Origin: CAYQAJ01 sp964415245
GTDB lineage: Bacteria; Planctomycetota; Planctomycetia; Pirellulales; Pirellulaceae
Assembly (NCBI GenBank): GCA_964415245.1
Contig: CAYQAJ010000025.1
Span: forward strand, 1 to 31,863
DNA length: 31,863 nucleotides
Reading direction: 5' to 3'
Part shown: positions 14,866 to 22,047 of the stretch, piece after piece
How the letters are laid out: the number at the start of each line of letters is the position of its first letter
Numbering within the stretch: the stretch's first letter is position 1
The notes under the pieces: generated by a model
Seen by the model: the letters and a program-made list of their open reading frames with translations, nothing else
Database searches by the model: none
Told to the model about the DNA's origin: nothing
Translations under genes and position numbers: made by a program

Positions 14866-15669
14866 ATGACGCGAATCACCGTCGGCGACGTGAGCCTCAA
14901 CATTGAGCAGCGGGGCCAGGGTCGTCCCCTGCTGTTGGTGCACGGCTTTCCGCTTGACCACTCGATGTGGCGGCACCAGATCGACGCCTTCAGTGCCCGC
15001 CTTCGCGTCATTGCGCCCGACCTGCGCGGTTTCGGCCAGAGCGACGCCACGCCGCCCGGCACCGTCACCATGGCGCAATTGGCCGACGATCTGGCCGCGC
15101 TGCTCGATGCTCTGGAAGTGACCGAGCCGGTTACACTTTGCGCCCTGTCGATGGGGGGCTACGTGGCGTTTCCCTTCGTCCGCCGGCACGCGAAGCGGCT
15201 GGGCAGTTTGATTCTGTGCGACACGCGCGCCGTGGCTGACACGCCCGAAGCGGCCAACAATCGCCGCACGCTTGCAACGCGCGTATTGGCCGAGGGAAGT
15301 TTCGTCGTGGCCGACGCGATGCTGCCCAAGCTGTTCGCCCCCAATACGGTCCGACAACAGCCGGAGATCGTGGAGCAGACGCGGCAAGTCATGCTGCGTA
15401 CCAATCCCGTCGGCGTGGCCGCGGCGCTGGAAGCGATGGCAGTGCGCGACGACTCGACCGAACTTTTGGGTAGTATTAAAGTTCCCACGCTTCTCGTGTG
15501 CGGCGAGCACGATGGAATCTCCACACCCGACGAAATGCGCGGCATGGCCCAAGCGATTCCCGGCGCCCGATGTGAGGAAATTGTCGGCGCCGGACACATG
15601 GCGCCGCTCGAAGCGCCGACCGAAGTGAATCGCGCCATTGCCCAATTCCTGGGCGTTGCTATCGCATAG
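14866..15669 (+). CDS. Alpha/beta-fold hydrolase
   Basis: The 267-residue protein has the full alpha/beta hydrolase layout. The oxyanion strand PLLLVHGFPLDHSMW is at about 21-35, PDLRGFGQSD at 51-60, nucleophile S95 is in the elbow ALSMGGYVA, acid D216 is in GEHDGI, and base H264-type function is supplied by H244 in GAGHMAPLE. Sequence style resembles the 3-oxoadipate enol-lactonase/esterase group, but no pathway genes are near, so the substrate is unknown. The frame opens at 14791. The ATG at 14866 is chosen because GGGAGCG lies nine bases upstream and the fold starts at once. It is likely cytoplasmic, and it may be co-transcribed with the DUF2752 gene. Confidence 0.85.
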   Translation: MTRITVGDVSLNIEQRGQGRPLLLVHGFPLDHSMWRHQIDAFSARLRVIAPDLRGFGQSDATPPGTVTMAQLADDLAALLDALEVTEPVTLCALSMGGYVAFPFVRRHAKRLGSLILCDTRAVADTPEAANNRRTLATRVLAEGSFVVADAMLPKLFAPNTVRQQPEIVEQTRQVMLRTNPVGVAAALEAMAVRDDSTELLGSIKVPTLLVCGEHDGISTPDEMRGMAQAIPGARCEEIVGAGHMAPLEAPTEVNRAIAQFLGVAIA

Positions 15670-15790
15670 GGGCGAGTCCATCCCGATCCTGGTGAGATGT
15701 CGCCTCACGCGGCCATGTAGGGGCGAGCCGGGCGCCGCGCGTCTGGGATTCCTGAGCTAGTCGGCGTTTTTCGCGCGGCGGTCGGCGCGG

Positions 15791-15796
15791 TAGAAT
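15791..15796 (+). promoter_or_regulatory. Candidate -10 box of the toxin-antitoxin-like pair
   Basis: TAGAAT lies 21 bases before the antitoxin ATG, with only a weak TTTTCG at 17-base spacing as -35. If real, the leader is very short, with an AGGAG ribosome binding site at 15805-15809. Confidence 0.35.
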
Positions 15797-15817
15797 AGCA
15801 ACTCAGGAGACCACCCT

Positions 15818-16036
15818 ATGACCAAACTACTCGAGCAGGCGTTTGCCGAAGCCGCCAAGCTGCCGCAGGCCGAGCAAGACTTGTTGGCCTCGTGGTTGCT
15901 CGCGCACCTGGCCTCGGAGGACGATTTCGACCGGGCGATCGCTAATTCGTCCGACAAACTCGCTGGCCTGGCGCGCGAGGCACTCGCCGAACACCGCTCC
16001 GGGCAGACGGAAGAGCTTGACCCGGAGCGGCTATGA
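15818..16036 (+). CDS. Antitoxin-like small protein of a two-gene module
   Basis: The 72-residue acidic helical protein MTKLLEQAFAEAAKLPQAEQ... with a tail HRSGQTEELDPERL resembles small antitoxin-type proteins that precede RelE-fold toxins in many bacteria. Its last codons overlap the next gene in an ATGA arrangement (ATG 16033, TGA 16034-16036), a sign of translational coupling. An AGGAG ribosome binding site lies eight bases upstream. The expected role is to bind and silence the downstream toxin and repress the operon. No classical DNA-binding motif is obvious in 72 residues. Confidence 0.68.
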   Translation: MTKLLEQAFAEAAKLPQAEQDLLASWLLAHLASEDDFDRAIANSSDKLAGLAREALAEHRSGQTEELDPERL

Positions 16037-16302
16037 AGTCCCGCACGACCAGGCGTTTCCGCGAGTTGCTCGCGGCTCTTCCCGCCCACGTTCGGCTGCA
16101 AGCGAGGCACGCCTGTCGGCTGTTCTCCCAAAACCCATCGCACCCGGGATTGCGTTTCAAAAAGGTGCATCCAGAACCGCCCATCTACTCGGCGCGCGTT
16201 GGCATCGCCTATCGGGCCGTCGGCGCGCTCGAGGGAGACACGATCGTCTGGTTTTGGATTGGTTCACACGCGGACTACGACAAACTCCTTGAGCAATTGT
16301 GA
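16033..16302 (+). CDS. RelE/ParE-fold toxin-like protein
   Basis: The 89-residue basic protein has the compact RelE-superfamily order. There is an N-terminal helix pair (RRFRELLAALPAHVRLQARHACRLF), a loop with LRFKKVHPEPPIYSARVG, and C-terminal strands IAYRAVGALEGDTIVWFWIG ending in HADYDKLL. RelE-fold toxins cleave mRNA on the ribosome; ParE relatives poison gyrase. Residues alone do not tell which applies. The C-terminal H and Y are candidate active-site residues. It overlaps the antitoxin-like gene by four bases, and unlike the locus at 11.5 kb both genes are intact. Confidence 0.7.
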   Translation: MKSRTTRRFRELLAALPAHVRLQARHACRLFSQNPSHPGLRFKKVHPEPPIYSARVGIAYRAVGALEGDTIVWFWIGSHADYDKLLEQL

Positions 16303-16371
16303 GGGTGAAACGATACGCACGGGGGAGTCAACGACCGCGACGATGGTCGCGGGCAACATGCGAGGTGCCTC

Positions 16372-16728
16372 ATGAATGCGGGTCAACATCCAGGCGGGAA
16401 TCCATTTGGGGATAAGAATGTCCCGAGTTGGGGGGAGAAGCCGCAGTATGCGGCGCCCGGAAGCTACCCTCCCGTCCCCAACTACCTGGTACTGTCGATT
16501 CTCAGCCTGCTGTTTTGCGGTGGCGTGATTGCGATTCCCGCGATCGTGTTTGCCGCGCAGGTCGACTCGAAGCTGAAAGCGGGCGACTACAACGGAGCCG
16601 TGGAGTCGTCGCGGAAGGCGCGCACCTGGCTCGTCGTCGCGGTCTCCGTGGCCTCGTCGATATTCTTGCTTTCCATGTGCTGCGTGATTGGGATCATGAT
16701 CACGGGCGGCATAGCAGGTGCGCGCTGA
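16372..16728 (+). CDS. CD225/dispanin-like two-helix membrane protein
   Basis: The 118-residue protein has a glycine/proline-rich cytoplasmic-type N-terminus (about 1-35), a first hydrophobic helix (NYLVLSILSLLFCGGVIAIPAIVFA), the central QVDSKLKAGDYNGAVESSRKART block, and a second hydrophobic helix (WLVVAVSVASSIFLLSM). This pattern, particularly SILSLLFCG...G..A..SSRKAR, is characteristic of the CD225/dispanin (interferon-induced transmembrane-like) family. Bacterial members are of unknown role. A GAGGTG ribosome binding site lies four bases before the ATG. It follows the toxin-like gene by about 70 bases, with no clear promoter between them. Confidence 0.78.
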   Translation: MNAGQHPGGNPFGDKNVPSWGEKPQYAAPGSYPPVPNYLVLSILSLLFCGGVIAIPAIVFAAQVDSKLKAGDYNGAVESSRKARTWLVVAVSVASSIFLLSMCCVIGIMITGGIAGAR

Positions 16729-16767
16729 CCGCGAATGAGACGGGGGTGAACGGCTCTTGGATGACGT

Positions 16768-17022
16768 TTAACCGTCCGGGCGCCGCCTGCGCGACCGGCC
16801 GTTGCCCCCTTTGCGGCCAGCGGGAAGCTTATCGAGCGAAACGATCAGCAGCGGCTCGATGAACGACCACGAATCGTTCTCGTCGAGCACGACGATGCGT
16901 CGCCCGCCCACGGCCACGAAGTCGGGATGGCGCACGGGCAGCGAGCGACCGTCGGCCAATTGTATAAGAAACGGCTCAAAGGGCTGCTTGTGCAGGGCTT
17001 CGCGTACGCCAGCCAGGACCAT
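16768..17022 (-). CDS. Small conserved hypothetical protein
   Basis: The 84-residue product runs MVLAGVREALHKQPFEPFLI, then LADGRSLPVRHPDFVAVGGRRIVVLDENDSW and SFIEPLLIVSLDKL, ending in a basic tail. I recognise this pattern (QPFxPFxIxLADGRxxxVxHPDFxAxG) from many planctomycete and other genomes, but its function is not known. The compact beta-rich core without a signal peptide suggests a cytoplasmic protein. A GAGAGG ribosome binding site precedes the ATG, and a TACAAT box lies upstream at 17046-17051. It follows the GCS2-type gene on the same strand at 78 bases, so it may be a tail gene of that cluster or independent. Confidence 0.7.
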   Translation of the reverse strand: MVLAGVREALHKQPFEPFLIQLADGRSLPVRHPDFVAVGGRRIVVLDENDSWSFIEPLLIVSLDKLPAGRKGGNGRSRRRRPDG

Positions 17023-17045
17023 CGTCTTTACCTCTCAGTTTTTTG

Positions 17046-17051
17046 CATTGT
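17046..17051 (-). promoter_or_regulatory. Candidate -10 box of the small hypothetical gene
   Basis: On the minus strand this reads TACAAT, 23 bases before the ATG at 17022. The upstream spacing gives no strong -35 box, so the call is tentative. Confidence 0.3.
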
Positions 17052-17100
17052 ACACGATCGGATTGAATAAAGTGGACCGTCGCCCTTTTCAACAGGGCGG

Positions 17101-18348
17101 CTAAGCCCCGGTAAACATTGCGCCCGCGGCGAGGCAGTCGCACAGGCGGCGGTAGACGTCGTCGATGTGCTGGCGCGACGCGTCGGTTCCCAAGGCGTCG
17201 GTGATGCGGCGCGACAGGTTGCCCTGATCCAGTATGACAGAAAGCGGCTCGCGCCAGGGGCCGTCGCGGTCGTCCAACAGGCCGACTTGCTCGATCAGGT
17301 GCCGCCATAGTTCGCCGGCCGTAAGCGAGTCGACGTTCGATAGGCCGAAATGCCGTAAGAGATTGCCGTCGCGAATCACGGCCCGATCGCCCTGGGCAAT
17401 GACGGCTCGCAGCACTTCGGCAAGCCGTTCGGTCGGCATGCGCTGTTGCTCGATCGGGTCGGTCCAGCGGCCGTGCGACAGCGCACGGAGCACCTCCACC
17501 ACCACTGCGCAGATGGCCACGTCGGCCAGCGGGCACTCCTGCATGTCGAGCACGCGGATTTCGATCGTGTTGCGGTCGAACCGCGCAATCGCCCCGCGGG
17601 CGTTCACCCATTCGTATCGCAAAATGCCGTGCGGGTCGTGCGCCGCCATGTCGCGGTAAATGACCTGGAGAATCGACTGCTCGTAATCGCCCCGGCTGAA
17701 CACGGGCTCGGGTACGACGCTGCCCGCGACCGACGGGATGCGACGCGCGTTGGCGCCGTACGCATCGAGCCGCGTGTCGGCCAGGCCGGTGATTCGGCCG
17801 TCCGCGACCGGCGAACTGGCCGCCAGCGCCGGGAGCAGAGGCAGAATCAGTCGCACCGCCGCGTGCAGCGGGGCGAACTGGCTGTCGTCGGCAAAGGGCA
17901 GGTTCAGGTGCACGCTTTGCAGGTTGGCCCAGCCGTGTCCGCTACAATCGAAGATGCGATGGAAGGCGGCATAGATTTCTTCCGAGTCGTGAGGCCAGAG
18001 GCGCATCTCCTTGTGCGGGTCCATGGTGGGGTGCATGGCGGTCGGCATGAGCCGCGCATCCAGCAGGGACAGCAGCGAGTTGACGTGCTCCACGTTCTCC
18101 TGGAAGGCTTTGGGCAGTGGCGCCAGCGACGGTGCGGGGTCGGTCGTCTTCAGCTCGACGACGTGCAGCACCAGCTCGTTCGACCACGTGATCGGGCCGC
18201 GCTCGACATCGCTGGCGAGCTCGCCCGCCTCCCGCTTCAGCAGCTCGTCGGCGATGGGGCGCACCGACAGGCCGGCGGCGTCGACGATCATGTATTCCAG
18301 CTCGACGCCGAACGCATCAAACCAGCCAAGCGCGGGTCGTGCCATCAT
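17101..18348 (-). CDS. GCS2-type glutamate-cysteine ligase family carboxylate-amine ligase
   Basis: The 415-residue protein belongs to the glutamate-cysteine ligase 2 group (YbdK-like), ATP-dependent enzymes of the glutamine-synthetase fold that join a carboxylate to an amine. The opening FGVELEYMIVD with E16 and E18 matches the metal-binding start of the fold. HPTMDPHKEMRLWP, SVHLNLPF and DRNTIEIRVLDMQECP are further family blocks. Its start ATG at 18348 overlaps the TGA of the RimK-like gene (ATGA at 18345-18348), so translation is coupled. Pairing with a RimK-like ligase and a cysteine peptidase argues for a peptide-like product rather than plain gamma-glutamylcysteine. The actual substrates are unknown. 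Confidence 0.85.
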   Translation of the reverse strand: MMARPALGWFDAFGVELEYMIVDAAGLSVRPIADELLKREAGELASDVERGPITWSNELVLHVVELKTTDPAPSLAPLPKAFQENVEHVNSLLSLLDARLMPTAMHPTMDPHKEMRLWPHDSEEIYAAFHRIFDCSGHGWANLQSVHLNLPFADDSQFAPLHAAVRLILPLLPALAASSPVADGRITGLADTRLDAYGANARRIPSVAGSVVPEPVFSRGDYEQSILQVIYRDMAAHDPHGILRYEWVNARGAIARFDRNTIEIRVLDMQECPLADVAICAVVVEVLRALSHGRWTDPIEQQRMPTERLAEVLRAVIAQGDRAVIRDGNLLRHFGLSNVDSLTAGELWRHLIEQVGLLDDRDGPWREPLSVILDQGNLSRRITDALGTDASRQHIDDVYRRLCDCLAAGAMFTGA

Positions 18349-19820
18349 GGAACGGCGATCCCCGCCTTGCGCTGCTCGATGCGCGCGAGGAACACCGTCA
18401 TGATGCGGTTATACAGCTCCTCGCGGAGGATGGCGTCCTCGATGCCCGACTCAAGGCTCGGATTGTCGTTCACCTCGATCACGTACATTTGCCCGTTCGA
18501 CTGCTTCACGTCGACGCCGTATAGCCCATTGCCGATGAGGTTGGCCGCCTTGAGCGCCGTGCGTACCGCCGTGCGGGGCGCCAGCTCGACCGGGAGCGTT
18601 TCGCATCGCCCGTAGCTGCTCTTTCCCTCGCCGTTGTGCTTGATGATCTGCCAGTGCTTCTGGGCCATGAAATACTTGCAGGCGTACAATGGCCGGCCGT
18701 CGAGGATACCGATTCGCCAGTCGAACGTGGTGGGCAGAAACTCCTGGGCCACGACCAGTTCGGACTCGTCCAAGAGCTGCTTGATCTGCGTATCCAGTTC
18801 CTCGGCCGTCTCGACCTTCACCACGCCGAGGGAAAAGGCGCTGTCGGGCTTTTTCAGCACGCAGGGAAAGCCCAGCTCGGAGTCGATCCGGTCGACGTTG
18901 TCCTTGTGCACCACCAGCGTCTTGGGCATGAGCACGTTGTGGCGCGACAGCAGCTCCGACAGGTACACCTTGTTCGTACACTTGACGATCGACTCGGGAT
19001 CGTCCATTACCACCAGCCCTTCGCCTGCCGCACGTCGGGCGAAGCGGTAGGTGTGGTGGTTGACATACGTCGTCTCGCGGATGAACAGGGCGTCGAACTC
19101 GGCCAGCCGGGCGTAATCGTCGCGCGTGATCAGCTCGGTGCTCAGGCCCAGCGACTCGGCCGCCTTGACGAAGCGTTTGATGGCCCGCTCGTCCGAAGGC
19201 GGCTCCTCTTCTTCGGGGTTGATCAGGATGGCCAGATCGTAGCGGGCCCGCGCACGCCGACGCACGCGTCCGCGGCGTCCCGCGAAGTGCTCCTTGGCCA
19301 CCTCGACCACGAACTCGCTGTGAGCCGCGGGCACCTCGGCGGCCGAAATGGCGGCGATGCTCCGCAGGTGCCACTTTTTGTCTTTCTCCCGCGCAAATTG
19401 CGCCCGCAGCATGGGCGCTTGGAACAGGTTGAACAGGTGCAGGCTCAAGCGGTCGTACCGTCGTGCCAGGTTCCGACCGAAGTACACGCTGAGCGTGAAC
19501 TTGTCCGATTGGATGGGGGCCAGGCTCTGCTGGATCAGCTCCTCCAGGTCCTCGGACACCAGCCGCACCATGGCCTGCGTCTTCATGTCCTGAATCGTGG
19601 TGACGCTCGGCAGCGGCTTATGGCCCCGCGCCTCGGCCAACAGCGATACATAGTAGCCCGTGCGTTGGTACCCGTACGACCGGCAGAGGTTGATGAGCTT
19701 GACCGAGCGCAGCTCGCTGTACTCGGGGCGCGTCAAGTACGACCAGGCGTCGAGCACTTCGACGTCGGGAATCTCGAAGGGCCACTTCTTGGGGTCGTCA
19801 ACGACGATCAATATCGGCAC
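18345..19820 (-). CDS. RimK-like ATP-grasp ligase with N-terminal RLAN-type domain
   Basis: The 491-residue protein has two parts. Residues 1-190 match the domain found before RimK-like ATP-grasps (VVDDPKKWPFEIPDVEVLDAWSYL...), whose role is unclear. Residues about 215-480 are an ATP-grasp fold: CVLKKPDSAFSLGVVKV (phosphate loop), VAQEFLPTTFDWRIGILDGRPLYACKY, GVDVK, and the metal-binding end VIEVNDNPSLESG. RimK-type enzymes add glutamate or a similar amino acid to a peptide or acid through an acyl-phosphate. The gene starts with GTG at 19820 behind an AAAGG ribosome binding site and ends in a four-base overlap with the GCS2-type gene, so the two products probably act in sequence. Confidence 0.88.
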   Translation of the reverse strand: MPILIVVDDPKKWPFEIPDVEVLDAWSYLTRPEYSELRSVKLINLCRSYGYQRTGYYVSLLAEARGHKPLPSVTTIQDMKTQAMVRLVSEDLEELIQQSLAPIQSDKFTLSVYFGRNLARRYDRLSLHLFNLFQAPMLRAQFAREKDKKWHLRSIAAISAAEVPAAHSEFVVEVAKEHFAGRRGRVRRRARARYDLAILINPEEEEPPSDERAIKRFVKAAESLGLSTELITRDDYARLAEFDALFIRETTYVNHHTYRFARRAAGEGLVVMDDPESIVKCTNKVYLSELLSRHNVLMPKTLVVHKDNVDRIDSELGFPCVLKKPDSAFSLGVVKVETAEELDTQIKQLLDESELVVAQEFLPTTFDWRIGILDGRPLYACKYFMAQKHWQIIKHNGEGKSSYGRCETLPVELAPRTAVRTALKAANLIGNGLYGVDVKQSNGQMYVIEVNDNPSLESGIEDAILREELYNRIMTVFLARIEQRKAGIAVP

Positions 19821-19871
19821 GTTTTGTACCTTTGCGTATTGTTATTGGTTCCCGCATGCGGCGCAACTCGC

Positions 19872-20678
19872 TCATTTGTCCACCGCGCCGTCCTTAGGAT
19901 TTGTGATTTGTGATTTGGCGTTTACCGGCGCGAGCCGGTCCGCCTGTCCCCTTTTCCGAGAACGGTTTGGGGATCGGCGCTTGGGTTCGATCACCAACAG
20001 GTTGGCATCGTACGTGAGCACGCCCAGCAGAATGGCGCGGATCACGCGGTCGGTACCGATGGCGTAATAGTGCTTGCCCCCCATCGGATTGCTGGCGTAG
20101 GGGTCGGCCACCAGTACGGCCCGCTGCTGCTTGTCGTATCCGCACAGCACCACGAAGTGCCCCGACGGATATCCCCCCACGTCGTCGGCCTTTCCCGTGA
20201 CGTTGTCTTCGCGCGAGCAGCTATACAGGTAGGTGGCGCTGAGGCCGGTGAGAATGGGAATCGACCGTTTGAGGAACCGGCGGATGAGCGACCCGCTGAG
20301 ATCCTCCATCCGCACGACGCCGCCGAGATCGAGAAACTCGATGTACGCCTGGGATGCGGTCTGCAGTCGGGCCGACTCCTTTACTTCCATCTGCGCCATC
20401 AACCGCTCGCGCAAGGGAGGCGCGCCGGGACGAAACCAGGTGGGATCGAACACCCGCAGATTCAGCGTGTAGATCGTCGCCTTGTAGCGGCGCTTGAGAG
20501 CGTGGCAACCCAACAGCACGGCCAGCGTGCCCCCTTGCTCTAATTCCGGAGCTTCTTCGATCACCCGGGCCAGGGGCAGCTCGTCGCCAAAATAGCGGTA
20601 GACCGCGTGCAGACAGGTGGGACCGCAAGTCGTTTCATCCGGCTGCGGCAAAATTTCGAACTGAAGCGCAGTTTCCAC
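19872..20678 (-). CDS. C39-like cysteine peptidase
   Basis: The 268-residue protein has the papain-like C39 layout: Q12 for the oxyanion hole, nucleophile C18 in DETTCGPTCLHAV, H174 in YPSGHFVVLCGYD, and D192 in VADPY. C39-type enzymes cut after double-glycine leaders, or in stand-alone form process other peptides. It has no membrane or ABC transporter part and no signal peptide, so it likely works in the cytoplasm with the ligases made just downstream (51-base gap). The start is GTG at 20678. The native protein probably ended near residue 234: the remaining tail of about 34 residues is encoded by a half palindromic repeat and a 22-base repeat module, so repeat sequence has extended the gene. 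Confidence 0.82.
   Translation of the reverse strand: METALQFEILPQPDETTCGPTCLHAVYRYFGDELPLARVIEEAPELEQGGTLAVLLGCHALKRRYKATIYTLNLRVFDPTWFRPGAPPLRERLMAQMEVKESARLQTASQAYIEFLDLGGVVRMEDLSGSLIRRFLKRSIPILTGLSATYLYSCSREDNVTGKADDVGGYPSGHFVVLCGYDKQQRAVLVADPYASNPMGGKHYYAIGTDRVIRAILLGVLTYDANLLVIEPKRRSPNRSRKRGQADRLAPVNAKSQITNPKDGAVDK
19897..19918. repeat. 22-bp dispersed module, copy B
   Basis: The reverse complement matches 9811-9832 at 20 of 22 positions. Here it is within the 3' end of the C39-like peptidase gene and encodes part of its tail (SQITNP). Confidence 0.6.
19942..19973. repeat. Palindromic repeat family, half copy
   Basis: GCCTGTCCCCTTTTCCGAGA followed by ACGGTTTGGGGAT matches the right half of the four full palindromic repeats. 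No left half is visible. It lies in frame inside the 3' end of the C39-like gene. Confidence 0.65.
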
Positions 20679-20860
20679 GATGGGGGTGACCAGGGAGTTC
20701 CTCCGTGCCGGCCGCTACGCGAAAACTGGCGACGCGGCGGTGCGGGACGCGTGCCCACACCTGCACCGGTGCCCAAGCGGCCCGGCGCCTCCTACGCCTC
20801 GTTTGGACCATGTTCCCCGAGTCTTGTCAAGCTCCGATGTGGGGCTGCGAGACCGTATTG

Positions 20861-20938
20861 CTAAACCGTCTCGGCGAAGGGGACAGGCACGTTTTGCTCC
20901 GCAGACTGCGCAAAACGAGCCAGTCCCCGACGGTTTAG
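20861..20938. repeat. Palindromic repeat family, copy 3 (reverse orientation)
   Basis: The outer arms CTAAACCGTC (20861-20870) and GACGGTTTAG (20929-20938) pair perfectly. The inner arms are GCACGTTTTGC and GCAAAACGAGC, where other copies have AT instead of GC at the first pair. On the minus strand it begins nine bases after the stop of the transglutaminase gene, in the same orientation as that gene. The remaining sequence to the C39 start (20679-20860) holds nothing recognised. Confidence 0.85.
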
Positions 20939-20947
20939 AATTGCGCG

Positions 20948-21826
20948 CTACCCTTCCATCGGCTCGACGGTCACCGACACTCGGAGCGCGCTCTGCCCGC
21001 CGCCGACCAGCACCCCCTCGATCGGGCAAACGTCGGTGTAGTCGCGTCCCCAGCCCAGGGTCACGTGGTCCGACTGGGTGAGCACGTTGTTGGTGGGGTC
21101 AATGTCGACCCAGCCCTCGGCGCCGCAATAGACCGACACCCAGGCGTGCGACGCAACGTCGCCGACCAGGTGCGGCGCGTCGCCGTTGTGCTGCGTGCGC
21201 AAGTAGCCGCTCACGTACCGCGCGGCCAGCCCCATCGAGCGCAGGCAACCGATGGTCAAGTGCGCCAGGTCCTGGCATACGCCGCCGCGCAGTGCGAACA
21301 CATCCCGAATCCGGGTGTGCACGGTGGTGCTTTCCGGCATATAGGGGAAGTCGGCGTGAATCCGCCCCACCAGGTCGATCACCCCCTCGAGAATCGGCCG
21401 ACCAAGCGGAAACGACGGCCGGGCGTAGTCGGCCACCTCCGCATCCAACTCGACCCGCGGCGACTCGAACGCAAAGCCACACGCCTGGAGCCAGGTCGGG
21501 CTGCGATCGACGCGCAAGCGGTCGCGCACCTGCTCCCACGGCAACGTCGTGTAGGGGTTGGCCAACTCGGCATCGCGCAGTTTGACGCGGCTCGTGGACG
21601 TCACGCTCAGCTTTTTGTGCCCCTCGTAGATCGAGAAGTAATGCACCTGGTTGCCAAAGTAGTCCCAGCGGCGGCTGGTGGTCGACGCGCTAGGGCGGAT
21701 CGACAGCCGGTGGAAGGTGCACGTCTGCCGCGGTGTTTCGCGCGGCGTGAGCCGGGCCATGTTGTGCGACATCGGCACCGACTGGCCGTAGGAGTAGGCG
21801 GTGGTGTGGGTGATTTTGTATTGCAC
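20948..21826 (-). CDS. Transglutaminase-like cysteine protein
   Basis: The 292-residue protein has the bacterial transglutaminase-like N-terminal domain (YKITHTTAYSYGQSVPMSHNMARLTPR..., about 1-85) and the catalytic core. The triad is C184 in RGGVCQDLAHL, H227 in SHAWVSVY and D243 in DIDPTNN. These proteins form or break amide bonds through a thioester; in bacteria many act as peptidases. This type is typically encoded beside circularly permuted ATP-grasp and Alpha-E proteins, exactly as here, where the fused gene lies 221 bases upstream on the same strand. No signal peptide is seen, so it is likely cytoplasmic. The substrate is unknown. Palindromic copy 3 follows nine bases after its stop. 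Confidence 0.9.
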   Translation of the reverse strand: MQYKITHTTAYSYGQSVPMSHNMARLTPRETPRQTCTFHRLSIRPSASTTSRRWDYFGNQVHYFSIYEGHKKLSVTSTSRVKLRDAELANPYTTLPWEQVRDRLRVDRSPTWLQACGFAFESPRVELDAEVADYARPSFPLGRPILEGVIDLVGRIHADFPYMPESTTVHTRIRDVFALRGGVCQDLAHLTIGCLRSMGLAARYVSGYLRTQHNGDAPHLVGDVASHAWVSVYCGAEGWVDIDPTNNVLTQSDHVTLGWGRDYTDVCPIEGVLVGGGQSALRVSVTVEPMEG

Positions 21827-22047
21827 GATCAGTAGTATGCGGTCAATTCTCAGTTGGTTACGAGCCGTCAGCTATCAGCTATCGGCTGTCAGCTTCAGAC
21901 GGGGGCGTTTTTAACATGTTGTGCGCGGGTCTCCTGACCCCGCACGACGACGGCGTGGTCGGGAGACCGCGCCACAACGAGTTTCTGGCTGATAGCTGAG
22001 AGCTGACGGCTGAGAGCTTTCTACGGTCCGTTGTCACTTGGGCGCGG
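21827..22047. repeat. Nested inverted repeats between transglutaminase and ATP-grasp/Alpha-E genes
   Basis: The outer arms, about 21864-21895 (CCGTCAGCTATCAGCTATCG type) and 21989-22017 (CTGATAGCTGAGAGCTGACG type), are imperfect inverses and each is internally tandem. Inside them, a second inverted pair spans 21918-21978 (GTTGTGCGCGGGTCTCCTGA against TCGGGAGACCGCGCCACAAC). No gene is present. The structure sits between two genes of one presumed operon and may attenuate or process the transcript. Confidence 0.65.

Noticed and set aside
18636..19913. 425-codon plus-strand frame opposite the RimK-like gene
   Set aside because: Antisense shadow; the minus strand carries full ATP-grasp motifs.
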